From: Herpetosiphonaceae bacterium
GTDB lineage: Bacteria; Chloroflexota; Chloroflexia; Chloroflexales; Herpetosiphonaceae
Length of the DNA: 64,000 nt
Reading direction: 5' to 3'
Assembly: GCA_026003835.1 (NCBI GenBank)
Contig: BPHZ01000002.1
Location: 434,001-498,000 of the forward strand
The translations under genes and the position numbers were made by a program. Shown in pieces: positions 37,677 to 47,203 of this stretch. Every line of letters starts with the position of its first letter. Position 1 is the stretch's first letter. Under the pieces are notes generated by a model. It saw only the letters and a program-made list of their open reading frames with translations. It searched no databases and was not told the DNA's origin.

Positions 37677-38104
37677 CGTATCGCAATCATACCTTCATAG
37701 ACTGGCTATGAGCTAGACGGCGCATGACAAATCCCTTGCTAAGCCGTAGAATAGGGCTGGATACGATGAAATTTGTCAACGTGCCAGACCAGTATTCATT
37801 GATCTATGCAAGCGCCTTGCCCGTATTTTCCCTCCGTATGGAGCACATTGTTGGATCGACTTGCCCATTCACAGACGTGGAATCGGGCCTTTGAATACGC
37901 GGGACGTGTCGTGGGCTTTTTATCGGTGGATAGTATCCCCGCACAGCAAAAGGGTGTCATCTCACGGCCGCTGGACGAAGGTACTCACCTGGGTACACTT
38001 AGTAAAGTGGCTGAACGAGCAGAGTCCTCGCGCCCTGGATGGAGGTCCTAACAGTAGGTTAACTTTTTGATGTGGGGAGCGCACGACAGCGACTGCCGAG
38101 GATA
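37677..38104. other. 428-bp gap; possible transposase remnant
   Basis: A short frame at 37806-38051 (SQTWNRAFEYAGRVVGFLSV) and a second-frame continuation (WTKVLTWVHLVKWLNE) faintly resemble the N-terminus of DDE transposases but cannot be assigned. No promoter of good quality seen. Confidence 0.25.
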
Positions 38105-38698
38105 TCACAACTCCGAAGTTTGTCGTCTGAGGCGCTCATAGTCCTCCAAGGTGTCGATATCCTCCCCCAGGGCGGGGTCCTCCACAGGGATCAGGTGTGT
38201 TTGCTGGCGATAGGCGGCGATGACCTGGCGCGCGCCCTGATCGCCCTGTACCTCAAGCAGCGCAGGAAACAGCGGCGCCTTAAACAGGACAGGGTTGGCG
38301 CGCCGGCCGGCTATCTGCGGCGCAATGATCTGCGCGTCGCAGGCGTCGGCCGCATCAATGAGCCGATTGATGAGTGTAGAGGTAACGAACGGCTGATCGA
38401 CAAGGAGCATGATTGCTAGCTGCGTCTGTGGAGGTAGCGCTGCGATGCCGGCGCGTAGCGATGTGCTCTGGCCCTCGGCGTAGTGCTCGTTACGGATCAG
38501 GACGACAGGCAGGTTTTCGAGCGCAGCGGCGATCTTCTCGGCGTGGGCGCCGACGACAACGTAGAGCGTGTCGAGACGCGAACCTAAGGCCTGCTGGGCA
38601 ACATGGCGGACAAGCGGGATACCGCGCCAGTCGAGCAGTTGTTTGGGGCGACCGAGGCGAGTGCTGGCACCCGCCGCAAGCAGCACCCCTGCGATCAC
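38105..38698 (-). CDS. mocA: Molybdenum cofactor cytidylyltransferase / MobA-like NTP transferase
   Basis: 197 aa. The nucleotide-binding motif LLAAGASTRLGRPKQLLDW is at the N-terminus, then EGQSTSLRAGIAAL and MLLVDQPFVTSTLI (metal Asp), ending GEDIDTLEDYERL. This is the MocA pattern (CTP:molybdopterin), which prepares the MCD cofactor used by CODH/xanthine-dehydrogenase enzymes. It overlaps the XdhC-like gene by 4 bp and is the last gene of the cox cluster, consistent with cofactor supply to CoxL. Confidence 0.9.
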   Translation of the reverse strand: MIAGVLLAAGASTRLGRPKQLLDWRGIPLVRHVAQQALGSRLDTLYVVVGAHAEKIAAALENLPVVLIRNEHYAEGQSTSLRAGIAALPPQTQLAIMLLVDQPFVTSTLINRLIDAADACDAQIIAPQIAGRRANPVLFKAPLFPALLEVQGDQGARQVIAAYRQQTHLIPVEDPALGEDIDTLEDYERLRRQTSEL

Positions 38699-39426
38699 GA
38701 GAGCCTCCTGCCGTGGCGCACGGCGATCATCTCGGCAAGGATGCTGATGGCGATCTCTCCAGGTGTCCTGCCGCCGAGATCCAGCCCAACTGGCCCATGA
38801 ATGCGGGCCAGATCCTCCTCTGGCACACCCTCCTCACGCAGCCTGTTGCGGCGCTGCTCCTGGGTTGCGGGGCTGCCGATGGCGCCGACATAACGTACGG
38901 GCTTTTGCAGCGCCAGCCGCACCGCGGGATCGTCCAGCTTGGGATCGTGCGTCAACACTGCCACATAGGTGGAGCGATCCATGCGCAACTGCGGGAAGGC
39001 TTCATCGGGCCAGGCGACGATCAGCGCGTTAGCGTTGGGGAAGCGCTCGCGGGTAGCAAAGAGACCCCGTGGGTCCACCACTGTCACGGTGAAGCCCAGC
39101 TCCCTGGCGCAGGTGCAGAGGATCATCGCCGTGTGGACAGCGCCGACGATGATCAGATGTGGTGGTGGGGTATAGCTCTCGATGAATACTTGAAGCTCTT
39201 CACCACCGGCGATGTAGGTGCGGGTCTCGCTGCGCTCCTCCTCGATCAGCGCGGCGGCGTCGGCCGCTACCAATTCGTCGAGGGCAGGGTCACCCAGGCT
39301 GCCCAGCCGCTCGCCGCGAGGGTCGATCAGCAGCCGCGCGCCGATATGCTGCCCGGCAACGACAACGGCAAGACTGACCGGGCGCTCCTCAGCGATGGCT
39401 TGTTTTAAATACTCGTAGATCGACAT
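38695..39426 (-). CDS. XdhC/CoxI family protein, Rossmann (C-terminal) half
   Basis: 243 aa. The short N-terminal XdhC-like segment is degenerate. The C-terminal Rossmann domain has HLIIVGAVHTAMILC, VTVVDPRGLFATRERFP, VAVLTHDPKLDDPAV, YVGAIGSPATQEQRR and IHGPVGLDLGGRTPGEIAISI. The family binds and delivers (sulfurated) molybdenum cofactor to the large subunit. It overlaps mocA by 4 bp. Confidence 0.92.
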   Translation of the reverse strand: MSIYEYLKQAIAEERPVSLAVVVAGQHIGARLLIDPRGERLGSLGDPALDELVAADAAALIEEERSETRTYIAGGEELQVFIESYTPPPHLIIVGAVHTAMILCTCARELGFTVTVVDPRGLFATRERFPNANALIVAWPDEAFPQLRMDRSTYVAVLTHDPKLDDPAVRLALQKPVRYVGAIGSPATQEQRRNRLREEGVPEEDLARIHGPVGLDLGGRTPGEIAISILAEMIAVRHGRRLS

Positions 39427-39472
39427 AAGCGCTGTACTTCACCATGGAACCACAGGGCCGTCGAGGTGAACA

Positions 39473-39787
39473 CTACCAGGTCAGCGGCTCGACGAAGACC
39501 TCAATCGTACCGCCGCAGGCCAGGCCCACCTCCCAGGCCTGCTCATCGCTAATGCCGAAGCGCAGCAACAGCGGCCGGCCGGTCCTGAGCACGCGTCTGC
39601 ATTCCTCGAAGACAGCGCCCTCGACGCAGCCGCCGCTGACCGATCCGGCCATCTCGCCTTTATCTGAGACAGCCATTTTCGAACCAGGGCCACGCGGTGC
39701 TGATCCGTAGACCTTGACCACTGTTGCAAGGGCTACGCGCTCGCCGCGGGTACGCCATGTTTCAACTGCCTCAAGTACCTCTTGCAT
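39473..39787 (-). CDS. XdhC/CoxI family protein, N-terminal domain only
   Basis: 104 aa from ATG 39787. VATWRTRGERVALATVVKVYGSAPRGPGSKMAVS-like core (seen: ALATVVKVYGSAPRGPG), SVSGGCVEGAVFEECR with its conserved Cys, and LGLACGGTIEVFVEP-type ending (VGLACGGTIEVFVEPL). This is the CoxI/XdhC N-terminal domain as a free-standing protein, separate from the Rossmann half downstream. Its start overlaps the end of the PAS-STAS gene by 17 bp. Confidence 0.88.
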   Translation of the reverse strand: MQEVLEAVETWRTRGERVALATVVKVYGSAPRGPGSKMAVSDKGEMAGSVSGGCVEGAVFEECRRVLRTGRPLLLRFGISDEQAWEVGLACGGTIEVFVEPLTW

Positions 39788-41387
39788 GATTGTACACTCT
39801 CTTTCCCTGCCTGGTCGTTCGCTGGAGCGCGTAGGCGATACCGCTCTGAACGGTCGCCAGCGTGGTGATACTTGAGAGATCCAGGCCGATGCCAACGATC
39901 GTCTGTGCCACCTCCGAGCGAATGCCGGTCAGGATCACCTCGGCGCCAAGCAGGTGTACCGCTCGCGCGGCATCTATCATCGCGTTTGCGACAAGCGTAT
40001 CGACCAGCGGCACACCAGTAATATCCAGAATAACGATCTCGGCCCCGCTGGAAGCAACGCCGTGCAAGAGCGTCTCCATCACCCGCTGGGCGCGGCGCGA
40101 ATCCACGGAGCCGATCAGCGGCATTACCACCACTTGATCGCTGATCGGGATGAGTGGAGTCGAGAGTTCCGCCAGCATCTCCGCCTGGACGAGGATAATC
40201 TCCTCTTGCAGCCGCGCTCGCTCCTCCTCGGCCCGCTTTCGCTCGCTGATATCCTCGACAACGCCCTCGTAGAAGGCTGGGCGCCCGTGCTCGTCATAGA
40301 TCACCCTGGCGCTCTCCTGAACGTAGATATGCCGGCCATCCCGATGCACCCAGACGGACTCCATATCCTGGATAAAGCCATTGCGCTCGATCTGTTCCTT
40401 GAATCTGGTCCGGTCATTGGGCGAGGCATAGACGGTATGCGCCGGTCCACGCTGCAAAAACTCCTCAAAGGTCTGAAACCCCATCATTTGCAGGAACGCT
40501 TGATTAACCGTAATAATCTCCCCCTCCGGTGTTGTGCGATAGACACCGATAGGGAGATTGTTAAGCAGACTGCGGTAGCGTTCTTCGCTCTTACGCAGCT
40601 GCTCCTCCGCATTCCTGCGAGCGGTGATATCACGAACATGTAAGAGGACTGCCGGCTGTCCGTTGTAATCAACGGGCCGGCTTCTGATCTCAACCGGCAC
40701 CGCTCGGCCATCCTCTGTCCAGCTCAGGCTCTCAATATAGTCCAGCTCGCCCGTTGTCTCCTTCGCAAAGTTGCGCGATACCTCTTCGCGCATCTCTGCT
40801 GGGATGAGATCGAGGACATTCTTACCGACAAGCCGCTCGCGGGTGGTATTGTGCAGCCGGCAGGCAGCCTCGTTGACGTCGAGCACATTCCCCTGCAGAT
40901 CTTCCACAAAGATGGCATCAGGCGAATGATCGAAGAGCAGGCGGAGTTGGTGCTCATTTCTGCGCTGTTCTTCCTCGAGCTGCTTACTGTGTGTAACATC
41001 ACGCTGCTGGACGAGGAGACCGGGCGCGCCATTTCCGGCGAAGCGCACGACAGTCGCCGAAAGCCAGCGCCGGCGCCCTCCGGCGGTACCCAGATAGTCG
41101 AGATCGAAGCGTGGAGCCTTCCCACTCAGGACCTCAGACATCCCGGTCGCCAGAGCTGCGACGCTCTCGCTGTCCGAGGCGATAACAGCCTTACAGCTGG
41201 CAAGGAAATCAGCCCCGATCATGAAGCCTGGGGAGCCATCGTTAGCGAAGAGCTCCTGCCAGGCGGTGTTGAGGTAGCGAATCGTGCCTGCCTCGTCGAG
41301 GATCGCCAATCCCTCAGGCAATGCGTCAAACACATCCCAGGGACTCAGGTTGGATGAAGCTGGGTTGCTGGTCTTCGAGTCGGCCAT
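39771..41387 (-). CDS. Multi-PAS sensor with RsbR-type STAS output
   Basis: 538 aa, soluble. Three PAS domains lie at about 15-125, 140-260 and 265-385 (LPEGLAILDEAGTIRYLN, LFDHSPDAIFVEDLQGNVLDV, LLNNLPIGVYRTTPEGEII), the last two followed by PAC-like motifs. A short coiled-coil (ERKRAEEERARLQEEI) leads into a STAS domain at about 415-525. There VDTLVANAMI and LTGIRSEVAQ keep both phosphorylatable Thr of RsbR. It probably senses redox, light or a small molecule and signals through a partner-switching stressosome-like pathway. Its position inside the cox cluster suggests control of, or response to, that metabolism. Confidence 0.88.
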   Translation of the reverse strand: MADSKTSNPASSNLSPWDVFDALPEGLAILDEAGTIRYLNTAWQELFANDGSPGFMIGADFLASCKAVIASDSESVAALATGMSEVLSGKAPRFDLDYLGTAGGRRRWLSATVVRFAGNGAPGLLVQQRDVTHSKQLEEEQRRNEHQLRLLFDHSPDAIFVEDLQGNVLDVNEAACRLHNTTRERLVGKNVLDLIPAEMREEVSRNFAKETTGELDYIESLSWTEDGRAVPVEIRSRPVDYNGQPAVLLHVRDITARRNAEEQLRKSEERYRSLLNNLPIGVYRTTPEGEIITVNQAFLQMMGFQTFEEFLQRGPAHTVYASPNDRTRFKEQIERNGFIQDMESVWVHRDGRHIYVQESARVIYDEHGRPAFYEGVVEDISERKRAEEERARLQEEIILVQAEMLAELSTPLIPISDQVVVMPLIGSVDSRRAQRVMETLLHGVASSGAEIVILDITGVPLVDTLVANAMIDAARAVHLLGAEVILTGIRSEVAQTIVGIGLDLSSITTLATVQSGIAYALQRTTRQGKRVYNHARGT

Positions 41388-41413
41388 ACACGCCTTGTTT
41401 CACCTCCACACAA

Positions 41414-42643
41414 TCACACAGACATTGAGTGCCCCGAATGCTGGCGCCGTTCCGGCCGGCGATCGCCGATCGCGCTGAGCGCCTTGCCGAGCTGCTCCAG
41501 GCTGTGCAGGTTATGAACGGGCAGAAAGTCGTCAACATAGGGTAATGCTGCCTGTATGCCGCGAGTCAGCGGCTGGTAGTCCGGCGAGCCAAGCAAAGGG
41601 TTGAGCCAGATCAGCCGGAAGCTGTTGCGCTGGAGGCGCGCCATCTCATGGGCCAGCAGCTCCGGATCGCCGCGATCCCAGCCGTCGCTGATCAGCAACA
41701 CGACGGCGCCCCGTCCAAGGACGCGCCGCCCCCAGCGAAAGTTGAATGTTTTGACCGCATCGCCGATACGTGTGCCGCCGGTCCAATCCTGAACCGTTCT
41801 GCCGATACTGCTCAGCGCCTCGTCGATATCGCGCTGGCGCAGCAAGCGGGTGATGCGGGTCAGCCGCGTGCCGAAGACGAAAACCTCGACATGCTCGACG
41901 CTGGCGGCGACAGCATAGGCGAAATAGAGCAAGACGCGACTGTAGCGCTCCATCGAGCCGCTGATATCGCAGAGGATGACCAGCGGACGCTGGCGCTGTT
42001 TCCGATCGAGGGTTGGGAGCGAAACGACTTCGCCGCCGGTGCGCAGACTGCGCCGGAGGGCTCGCCGTATATCAATTTTCCTACCGTGAGGCTGGGGGGC
42101 GTGGCGCCTGGTGCGCCGTGGCTGGATAACGTAGCGCATATCGGCGATCAGCCGCTGGACTGCGGCGAGCTCATCCGCCGTACACTCCGCGAAATCTTTG
42201 GAGCGCAAGACCTCCTGGCTGCTGTAGGAGAGGCGGATCTCTACGCGCTGATCTTTGCGCTCCTGCTCCGGCATCTGCCGATCAGCATCTGTCGGGGGAG
42301 GGCGTCGCAGTCGAGCGGGGAGCTTCAGCGTGCGCACCCTATGGGGGAGCAAGGCTCGCTGGTCGCCGCCGTGCCAGCCGGCGGCCCAGAAGTAGTCCCA
42401 GGCCTGCTCAAAGATCGGGAGGTCCTCGCGTCTACGCACATAGACGGTACGGCAGGCGAGCTTGAAGTCCTCGCGCCGATCAATGCTGATATGCCGCAGC
42501 GCTCGCATAACATCGAGCGTCTGATCGGGCCCGATGGGTAATCCGAGATCACGCAATAGCCGCCCGAAGGCAATCAGCCGGTCGATCAGCAGCCCGCCGT
42601 ATGCAGGAGGGGGACGGTTAGCTTGCGGATTCCATTCATCCAT
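41414..42643 (-). CDS. coxE: VWA domain CoxE-like protein
   Basis: 409 aa from ATG 42643 (MDEWNPQANRP). N-terminal helical region typical of CoxE, then the von Willebrand A domain with MIDAS motif LVILCDISGSMERYS, Thr in TGGTRIGDAV and Asp in LLISDGWDRGD. CoxE works with the MoxR-type AAA+ ATPase CoxD to mature the molybdo-enzyme's metal site. It overlaps the upstream ATPase end slightly. A longer in-frame start at 42718 is rejected because it overlaps the ATPase gene by 59 bp. Confidence 0.9.
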   Translation of the reverse strand: MDEWNPQANRPPPAYGGLLIDRLIAFGRLLRDLGLPIGPDQTLDVMRALRHISIDRREDFKLACRTVYVRRREDLPIFEQAWDYFWAAGWHGGDQRALLPHRVRTLKLPARLRRPPPTDADRQMPEQERKDQRVEIRLSYSSQEVLRSKDFAECTADELAAVQRLIADMRYVIQPRRTRRHAPQPHGRKIDIRRALRRSLRTGGEVVSLPTLDRKQRQRPLVILCDISGSMERYSRVLLYFAYAVAASVEHVEVFVFGTRLTRITRLLRQRDIDEALSSIGRTVQDWTGGTRIGDAVKTFNFRWGRRVLGRGAVVLLISDGWDRGDPELLAHEMARLQRNSFRLIWLNPLLGSPDYQPLTRGIQAALPYVDDFLPVHNLHSLEQLGKALSAIGDRRPERRQHSGHSMSV

Positions 42644-42659
42644 AGCGGCCCAACAGCAC

Positions 42660-43553
42660 TTACGAGCGCAATTGCTCAAGGATCGAGGGCACCAAGGCAC
42701 GCACTTGCTGGACATCATCCTGGTACTTGAGGATGACGCCCAGCGTTTCGTCGACTACCTCTTGCTGCAGTGAGCGTACACCAAGGGCTATCAGGGCTTC
42801 GGCCCAATCGAGCGTTTCGGCCACGCCGGGAAGTTTATAGAGATCGCGCGTGCGCAGGTCTTGCACGAAGACAACGATCTGTCTCGTGAGCTGCTCGTCG
42901 ATACCAGGCAGTCGCGTGCGGACGATCTGCGCCTCCTTCTCGGCGGATGGATAGTCGATCCAGTGATAGAGGCAGCGGCGCTTAAGCGCATCGTGGATCT
43001 CACGGGTTCGATTGGAGGTAAGGATCACCGTTGGCGGCTCCTCTGCGTGCAACGTGCCGATCTCAGGGATGGTAATCTGGAAGTCGGAGAGCACCTCCAG
43101 GAGAAAAGCCTCGAACTCATCGTCGGCACGGTCGAGCTCATCGACCAGCAGCACGGGGGGGCGATCGCCCGAGTTTTCGATGGCCTGAAGCAGCGGGCGC
43201 TTCAGCAGATACTCCGGCCCAAAGATATCGCGCAAGGCCTGCTCTTTGCTTTCGCCGGCCACCTCCGCGGCACGTAGCGCCAGCATCTGGCGCGGGTAGT
43301 TCCACTCATAGACCGCCGTGGTGATATCCAGACCTTCATAGCATTGCAGACGGATCAGCCGCGTATTCAGCAGCGAGGCCAGAACCTTGGCGACCTGCGT
43401 TTTACCGACGCCCGCCTCACCCTCAAGCAGCAGCGGCTTGCGCAGCTGTAGCGCGAGAAAGATCGCCACGGCGAGTGGGCGATCGGCGATATAGGCGTGG
43501 CGGGCTAGTGCTTCCTGGAGCTCGTCGATGCCGACGGGCGCTGGACTAGGCAT
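42660..43553 (-). CDS. coxD: MoxR family AAA+ ATPase (CoxD-like)
   Basis: 297 aa. Walker A LLLEGEAGVGKTQVAKVLA at about residue 40, Walker B PPVLLVDELDRADDEFEAFLLE, sensor 1 TVILTSNRTREIHDALKRRC, and sensor 2 in the C-terminal lid. MoxR proteins act as metal-centre chaperones with VWA partners; CoxD is the precedent for Cu/Mo-S insertion into CO dehydrogenase. The VWA partner follows 17 bp downstream. Confidence 0.93.
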   Translation of the reverse strand: MPSPAPVGIDELQEALARHAYIADRPLAVAIFLALQLRKPLLLEGEAGVGKTQVAKVLASLLNTRLIRLQCYEGLDITTAVYEWNYPRQMLALRAAEVAGESKEQALRDIFGPEYLLKRPLLQAIENSGDRPPVLLVDELDRADDEFEAFLLEVLSDFQITIPEIGTLHAEEPPTVILTSNRTREIHDALKRRCLYHWIDYPSAEKEAQIVRTRLPGIDEQLTRQIVVFVQDLRTRDLYKLPGVAETLDWAEALIALGVRSLQQEVVDETLGVILKYQDDVQQVRALVPSILEQLRS

Positions 43554-43838
43554 AGCTGTCGCTGCCTCCTGGCTGATGAACTGCTGAACATTACTATTCT
43601 ACCATGCATGCTTGGTTCAGGCGATCCGTCAATCTCCATTTCATGGACATAGTGCCGTACCTTCTCCTTATAATCCCCTACACTGCAAGATATTGGCCGC
43701 TATCGGCTGGTGAGCCAGCTATCAAGGGCTGCGCAGTGGCGGTACGAGCTTTGCTCATGGCACTTTGAGCTGTACTGAGCGGCTGATGCAGAATTGCGTG
43801 AAATACTACTTGTAATAGAGGAACCAGTTGGAAAGAAC
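43554..43838. other. Gap between coxM and moxR; no gene seen
   Basis: About 285 bp. No recognisable gene. It probably holds the promoter of the moxR-to-mocA half (a TAGAAT at 43601-43596 on the minus strand is a weak -10 candidate). Confidence 0.3.
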
Positions 43839-43868
43839 GCAAGGGCGGCCATGAGCAGCCGCCCTTGC
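43836..43868 (-). terminator. Hairpin terminator downstream of coxM
   Basis: Perfect 11-bp stem GCAAGGGCGGC/GCCGCCCTTGC (43839-43849 with 43858-43868), followed on the minus strand by GTTCTTTCC. It lies 20 bp after the coxM stop and would separate coxGSLM from the moxR half. Confidence 0.65.
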
Positions 43869-43888
43869 TGTCGTCGTGCGTGCTGTGG

Positions 43889-44749
43889 CTAGCCGGCCCG
43901 CGCCGCCGCCTGCTCCAGCGCGCGGCGGGTGTAGACGCGCACGAGATTGGCCCGGTAGTCGGCGGAGGCGAAGATATCGCCAAGGATATCCAGTCCATCG
44001 GCAGCCTGCTGCGCCGCATCGGCCAGACGATCGGCGGTTGGCTGCTGGCCGCGCAGCGCATCTTCGGCGGCTCGCGCTCGCTGGGCCTTTGGCCCCGCTC
44101 CAGTGACACCGATGCGGCAGTCCTGAACGGTGCCATCGGTCGCCAGCGAGAGCAGCGCGGCGACGCCGACGACGGCATAGCCCGAGGCCGGATGGGCGAA
44201 CTTGGCGTAGGCCGTTCCGGCCCGGCCCTGCGGAAGCGGGATCTCAATGCGTGTCAGCAGCTCGGCGGGGTCGAGCGCGGTCATCAGCATATCGACGAAG
44301 AAATCATCGATCGCGATGGTGCGCTCGCCGTTTGGCCCGCGCGCAGTCAATCGCGCATCCAGCGCCAGCATCACCGCGGTCAGATCGGCAGCCGGATCGG
44401 CATGCGCCAGCGAGCCGCCGACAGTTCCCATATTACGCACCTGCTTATCGCCGATCTTTGAGATAGAATCGACAAGGATCGGCAGGCGACTGCAGGCCGC
44501 CTGCGAATCCAACACCATGCGATACGTCGTCATCGCTCCCAGGCGCAACGAGCCGTCGATCTCGATACCGCGCAATTCAGGGATCTTGCCGATATCAACG
44601 AGCATTGCTGGAGTCATAAGCCGCAGCTTCATCGCGGGGAGCAGCGAGTGCCCACCGGCGAGGATCTTGGCGTCGTCGCGTTGCTGCAGCAGGCGGATTG
44701 CCTCGTCGATCGTCGCCGGAGCCGTGTAGTCGAATTCGGCTGGAAACAT
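43889..44749 (-). CDS. coxM: FAD-binding subunit of molybdenum hydroxylase (CoxM)
   Basis: 286 aa from ATG 44749 (GGAGGGAG just upstream). FAD-binding motifs AGGHSLLPAMKLR and MGTVGGSLAHADPAADLTAV are the classic pair for CoxM/CutM medium subunits, with the C-terminal CODH flavoprotein domain (YAKFAHPASGYAVVGVAALL). It passes electrons from the 2Fe-2S subunit to the quinone pool or another acceptor. It follows coxL by 40 bp. Confidence 0.95.
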   Translation of the reverse strand: MFPAEFDYTAPATIDEAIRLLQQRDDAKILAGGHSLLPAMKLRLMTPAMLVDIGKIPELRGIEIDGSLRLGAMTTYRMVLDSQAACSRLPILVDSISKIGDKQVRNMGTVGGSLAHADPAADLTAVMLALDARLTARGPNGERTIAIDDFFVDMLMTALDPAELLTRIEIPLPQGRAGTAYAKFAHPASGYAVVGVAALLSLATDGTVQDCRIGVTGAGPKAQRARAAEDALRGQQPTADRLADAAQQAADGLDILGDIFASADYRANLVRVYTRRALEQAAARAG

Positions 44750-44789
44750 ACTCCCTCCGGTTATGCGTTTCAAGGTTGACGCTTGAAAC

Positions 44790-47156
44790 TTACGTATGGA
44801 TCGCCCTCCAGACGCGCTCCGGCTTGAGCGGCATATCCAGATGGCGAACGCCCATGTGCGAGAGCGCATCGACCACAGCGTTGACGACGGCCGGGCTGGC
44901 GGCGATCGTTCCCGCTTCGCCGGCGCCCTTGACGCCCATTGGGTTGGTCGGCGAGGGCGTCACCGTGCGATCAAGCTCAAAGGACGGCAGCTCGGAGGCC
45001 TTCGGCAGCGCGTAGTCCATCAGTGTACCGGTAACAAGCTGGCCGTTCTCGTCGTAGACCGCACCCTCGAAGAGCGCCTGGCCGACGCCTTGTACAATAC
45101 CGCCGTGGATCTGTCCATCGACAATCTTGGGGTTGATCACATTGCCGACATCGTCGACGGCGACGTAGCGCAGCAGATCCACCATGCCCGTCTCCGGGTC
45201 CACCTCGACGATAGCAACGTGGGTACCGAAGGGGAAGGTGCAGTTAGGCGGATCGTAGTAGGTCGTATCGTCAAGGTAGGGCTCCATGCCCGGTGGCAAG
45301 TTATAGCCGACCGATGCCTCAAGCGCTAGCTCCTGGATCGTCTTGGCCTTATCCGGCGAGCCCCGGACATAGCACTTTCCGTTCTCGTAGACAATATCCT
45401 CCTCCGCTGCCTCCAGCAGGTGAGCCGCCAGCTTGCGGGCCTTCTCTTTGATCTTCTGCACGCTCTTGAAGATCGCCGTGCCGCCGACGGCAGCGCTACG
45501 GCTGCCATAGGTGCCATAGCCGAAGGGTGTGCCGAGGGTATCGCCGTGCTGGACGATGATATCATCGTATGGGACGCCAAGTTCGTCGGCTACAATCTGG
45601 GCGAAGGTTGTTTCGTGGCCCTGACCGTGGGGCAGCGATCCGGTGGTGACGACGACCTTGCCCGTAAGATGGACGCGAACATTAGCGCTTTCCCAGAGGC
45701 CGGCGCCCCAGCCCTCGCCGGGTAAGCCGATCCATTTGCTTGGCGCTACGCCGCAGACCTCGATATAGCTGCAAAGGCCGAGTCCCAGCAGTTTGCCGCG
45801 TTGCCGGGCTTCGGCCTGATCACGTTTGAACTGCTCATAGTTGACCAACTCAAGGGCGCGGTTGAGCGCCGGCTCGTAGTTGCCGCTGTCGTAGGGCAGC
45901 ATCCCGACGCCGTTATCGTAGGGGAAGTCGCTGGGCGGGATAAAGTTCTTGCGGCGGATCTCGGCGGGATCCATGCCCAGCTCATCGGCCAGGATATCGA
46001 CGATACGCTCGATGACATAGGTTGCCTCGGGCCTGCCGGCGCCGCGATAGGCATCGACCATAGCGGTGTTGGTATAGACCCCCAGCACCTCGACGAAGGC
46101 GTTTGGGATCTTATAAACGCCGGTGATCATACGACCATAGAGGGTGGTCGGAATGCCGGGCGCGATCGTTGAGAGGTAAGCGCCCAGGTTGGCGTAGGTC
46201 GTGACCCGTAGAGAGGTGATCTTACCGTCGCGAGTAGCGCCCAGCTCAACGTCGGTAATGTGGTCGCGCCCGTGGGTGGTGGCAACGTAGTTTTCGCGTC
46301 GCGTCTCGACCCATTTCACCGGACGGTCGAGCTGCCTGGAGGCAAAGGCGACGACGGCCATCTCGGGATAGACAAAAATCTTGGCGCCGAAGCCGCCGCC
46401 CACGTTGGGGGCGATACAGCGAACCTTGTGCTCAGGGACGCCAAGCACAAACGCTGCCAGGAGCAAACGGTGGACGTGGGGCGCCTGGGAACTCATCCAG
46501 ATGGTATATTCATCGGTGCCGGCATCGTAGCGGGCGACGTAGCCGCGTGTTTCCATCGGCGTCGGGATCAGGCGCTGGTTGATCATCCGCTGGCGCACGA
46601 CGACCTCAGCCTGCTGAAGAGCCTGATCGGTCTCCTGCTCTTTACCGCAGGTCCAGCGCATACAGATGTTATTTGGCGCGTTTTCATGGAGCTGCGGGGC
46701 GCCGGGCCTGGTCGCCTCCTCGGCGTCAACCACCACCGGGAGCGGCTCATAGTCGACCTCGATGAGCGCCAGCGCATCCTCGGCGGCATAGCGGTCCTCG
46801 GCGATCACCACTGCGACGCCGTCGCCGGTAAAGTGAACCTCGTCAATAGCCAGCGCGCGTGGGGTGTTGACATTATTTTTCACGCCGCCTGCCTGCCAGG
46901 CGCATGGCAGCGGGTTAAGGCTTTCCATGTCTTTGCCGGTATAGACGGCCACGACGCCGGGGTGGGACTTGGCTTTCTCAGTATCGATCCTCTTGATTCG
47001 GGCATGGGCAAAGGGGCTGCGCAGAATCGCCGCGTGAAGCATCCCCGGCAGGTTGATATCTTCGATATAGTTGCCCTGGCCGGTAATGAGCTTGGGATCT
47101 TCGCGGCGTTTGATCGCGGCTCCGAAGAGCCTGGTTGGGGCTTCCGTTGTGGTCAT
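44790..47156 (-). CDS. coxL: Molybdopterin-binding large subunit, form II CODH-like (CoxL family)
   Basis: 788 aa from ATG 47156 after AGGAGGAGG. N-terminal a/b hammerhead (GQGNYIEDINLPGMLHAAI), MCD-binding NVGGGFGAK, and the active-site loop AYRGAGR at 369-375. The catalytic Glu is about residue 747 in GVKGAGEAGT. True aerobic CO dehydrogenase (form I) carries AYxCSFR with Cu-bound Cys; AYRGAGR is the form II signature, so the substrate may be another carbonyl, aldehyde or N-heterocycle. The gene is uninterrupted and central to the cluster. Confidence 0.95.
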   Translation of the reverse strand: MTTTEAPTRLFGAAIKRREDPKLITGQGNYIEDINLPGMLHAAILRSPFAHARIKRIDTEKAKSHPGVVAVYTGKDMESLNPLPCAWQAGGVKNNVNTPRALAIDEVHFTGDGVAVVIAEDRYAAEDALALIEVDYEPLPVVVDAEEATRPGAPQLHENAPNNICMRWTCGKEQETDQALQQAEVVVRQRMINQRLIPTPMETRGYVARYDAGTDEYTIWMSSQAPHVHRLLLAAFVLGVPEHKVRCIAPNVGGGFGAKIFVYPEMAVVAFASRQLDRPVKWVETRRENYVATTHGRDHITDVELGATRDGKITSLRVTTYANLGAYLSTIAPGIPTTLYGRMITGVYKIPNAFVEVLGVYTNTAMVDAYRGAGRPEATYVIERIVDILADELGMDPAEIRRKNFIPPSDFPYDNGVGMLPYDSGNYEPALNRALELVNYEQFKRDQAEARQRGKLLGLGLCSYIEVCGVAPSKWIGLPGEGWGAGLWESANVRVHLTGKVVVTTGSLPHGQGHETTFAQIVADELGVPYDDIIVQHGDTLGTPFGYGTYGSRSAAVGGTAIFKSVQKIKEKARKLAAHLLEAAEEDIVYENGKCYVRGSPDKAKTIQELALEASVGYNLPPGMEPYLDDTTYYDPPNCTFPFGTHVAIVEVDPETGMVDLLRYVAVDDVGNVINPKIVDGQIHGGIVQGVGQALFEGAVYDENGQLVTGTLMDYALPKASELPSFELDRTVTPSPTNPMGVKGAGEAGTIAASPAVVNAVVDALSHMGVRHLDMPLKPERVWRAIHT

Positions 47157-47203
47157 AGCTGCCTCCTCCTGCAAGCTGAGATGGGCGGATCACACCGGCC
47201 GCA

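Noticed and set aside
37806..38051. Possible transposase N-terminus in the gap before mocA
   Set aside because: Only a faint similarity by eye, split between frames and without terminal repeats; kept as a note, not called.
44790..47156. Annotating CoxL as a true aerobic CO dehydrogenase
   Set aside because: The Cu-binding Cys loop AYxCSFR is replaced by AYRGAGR, the form II signature.
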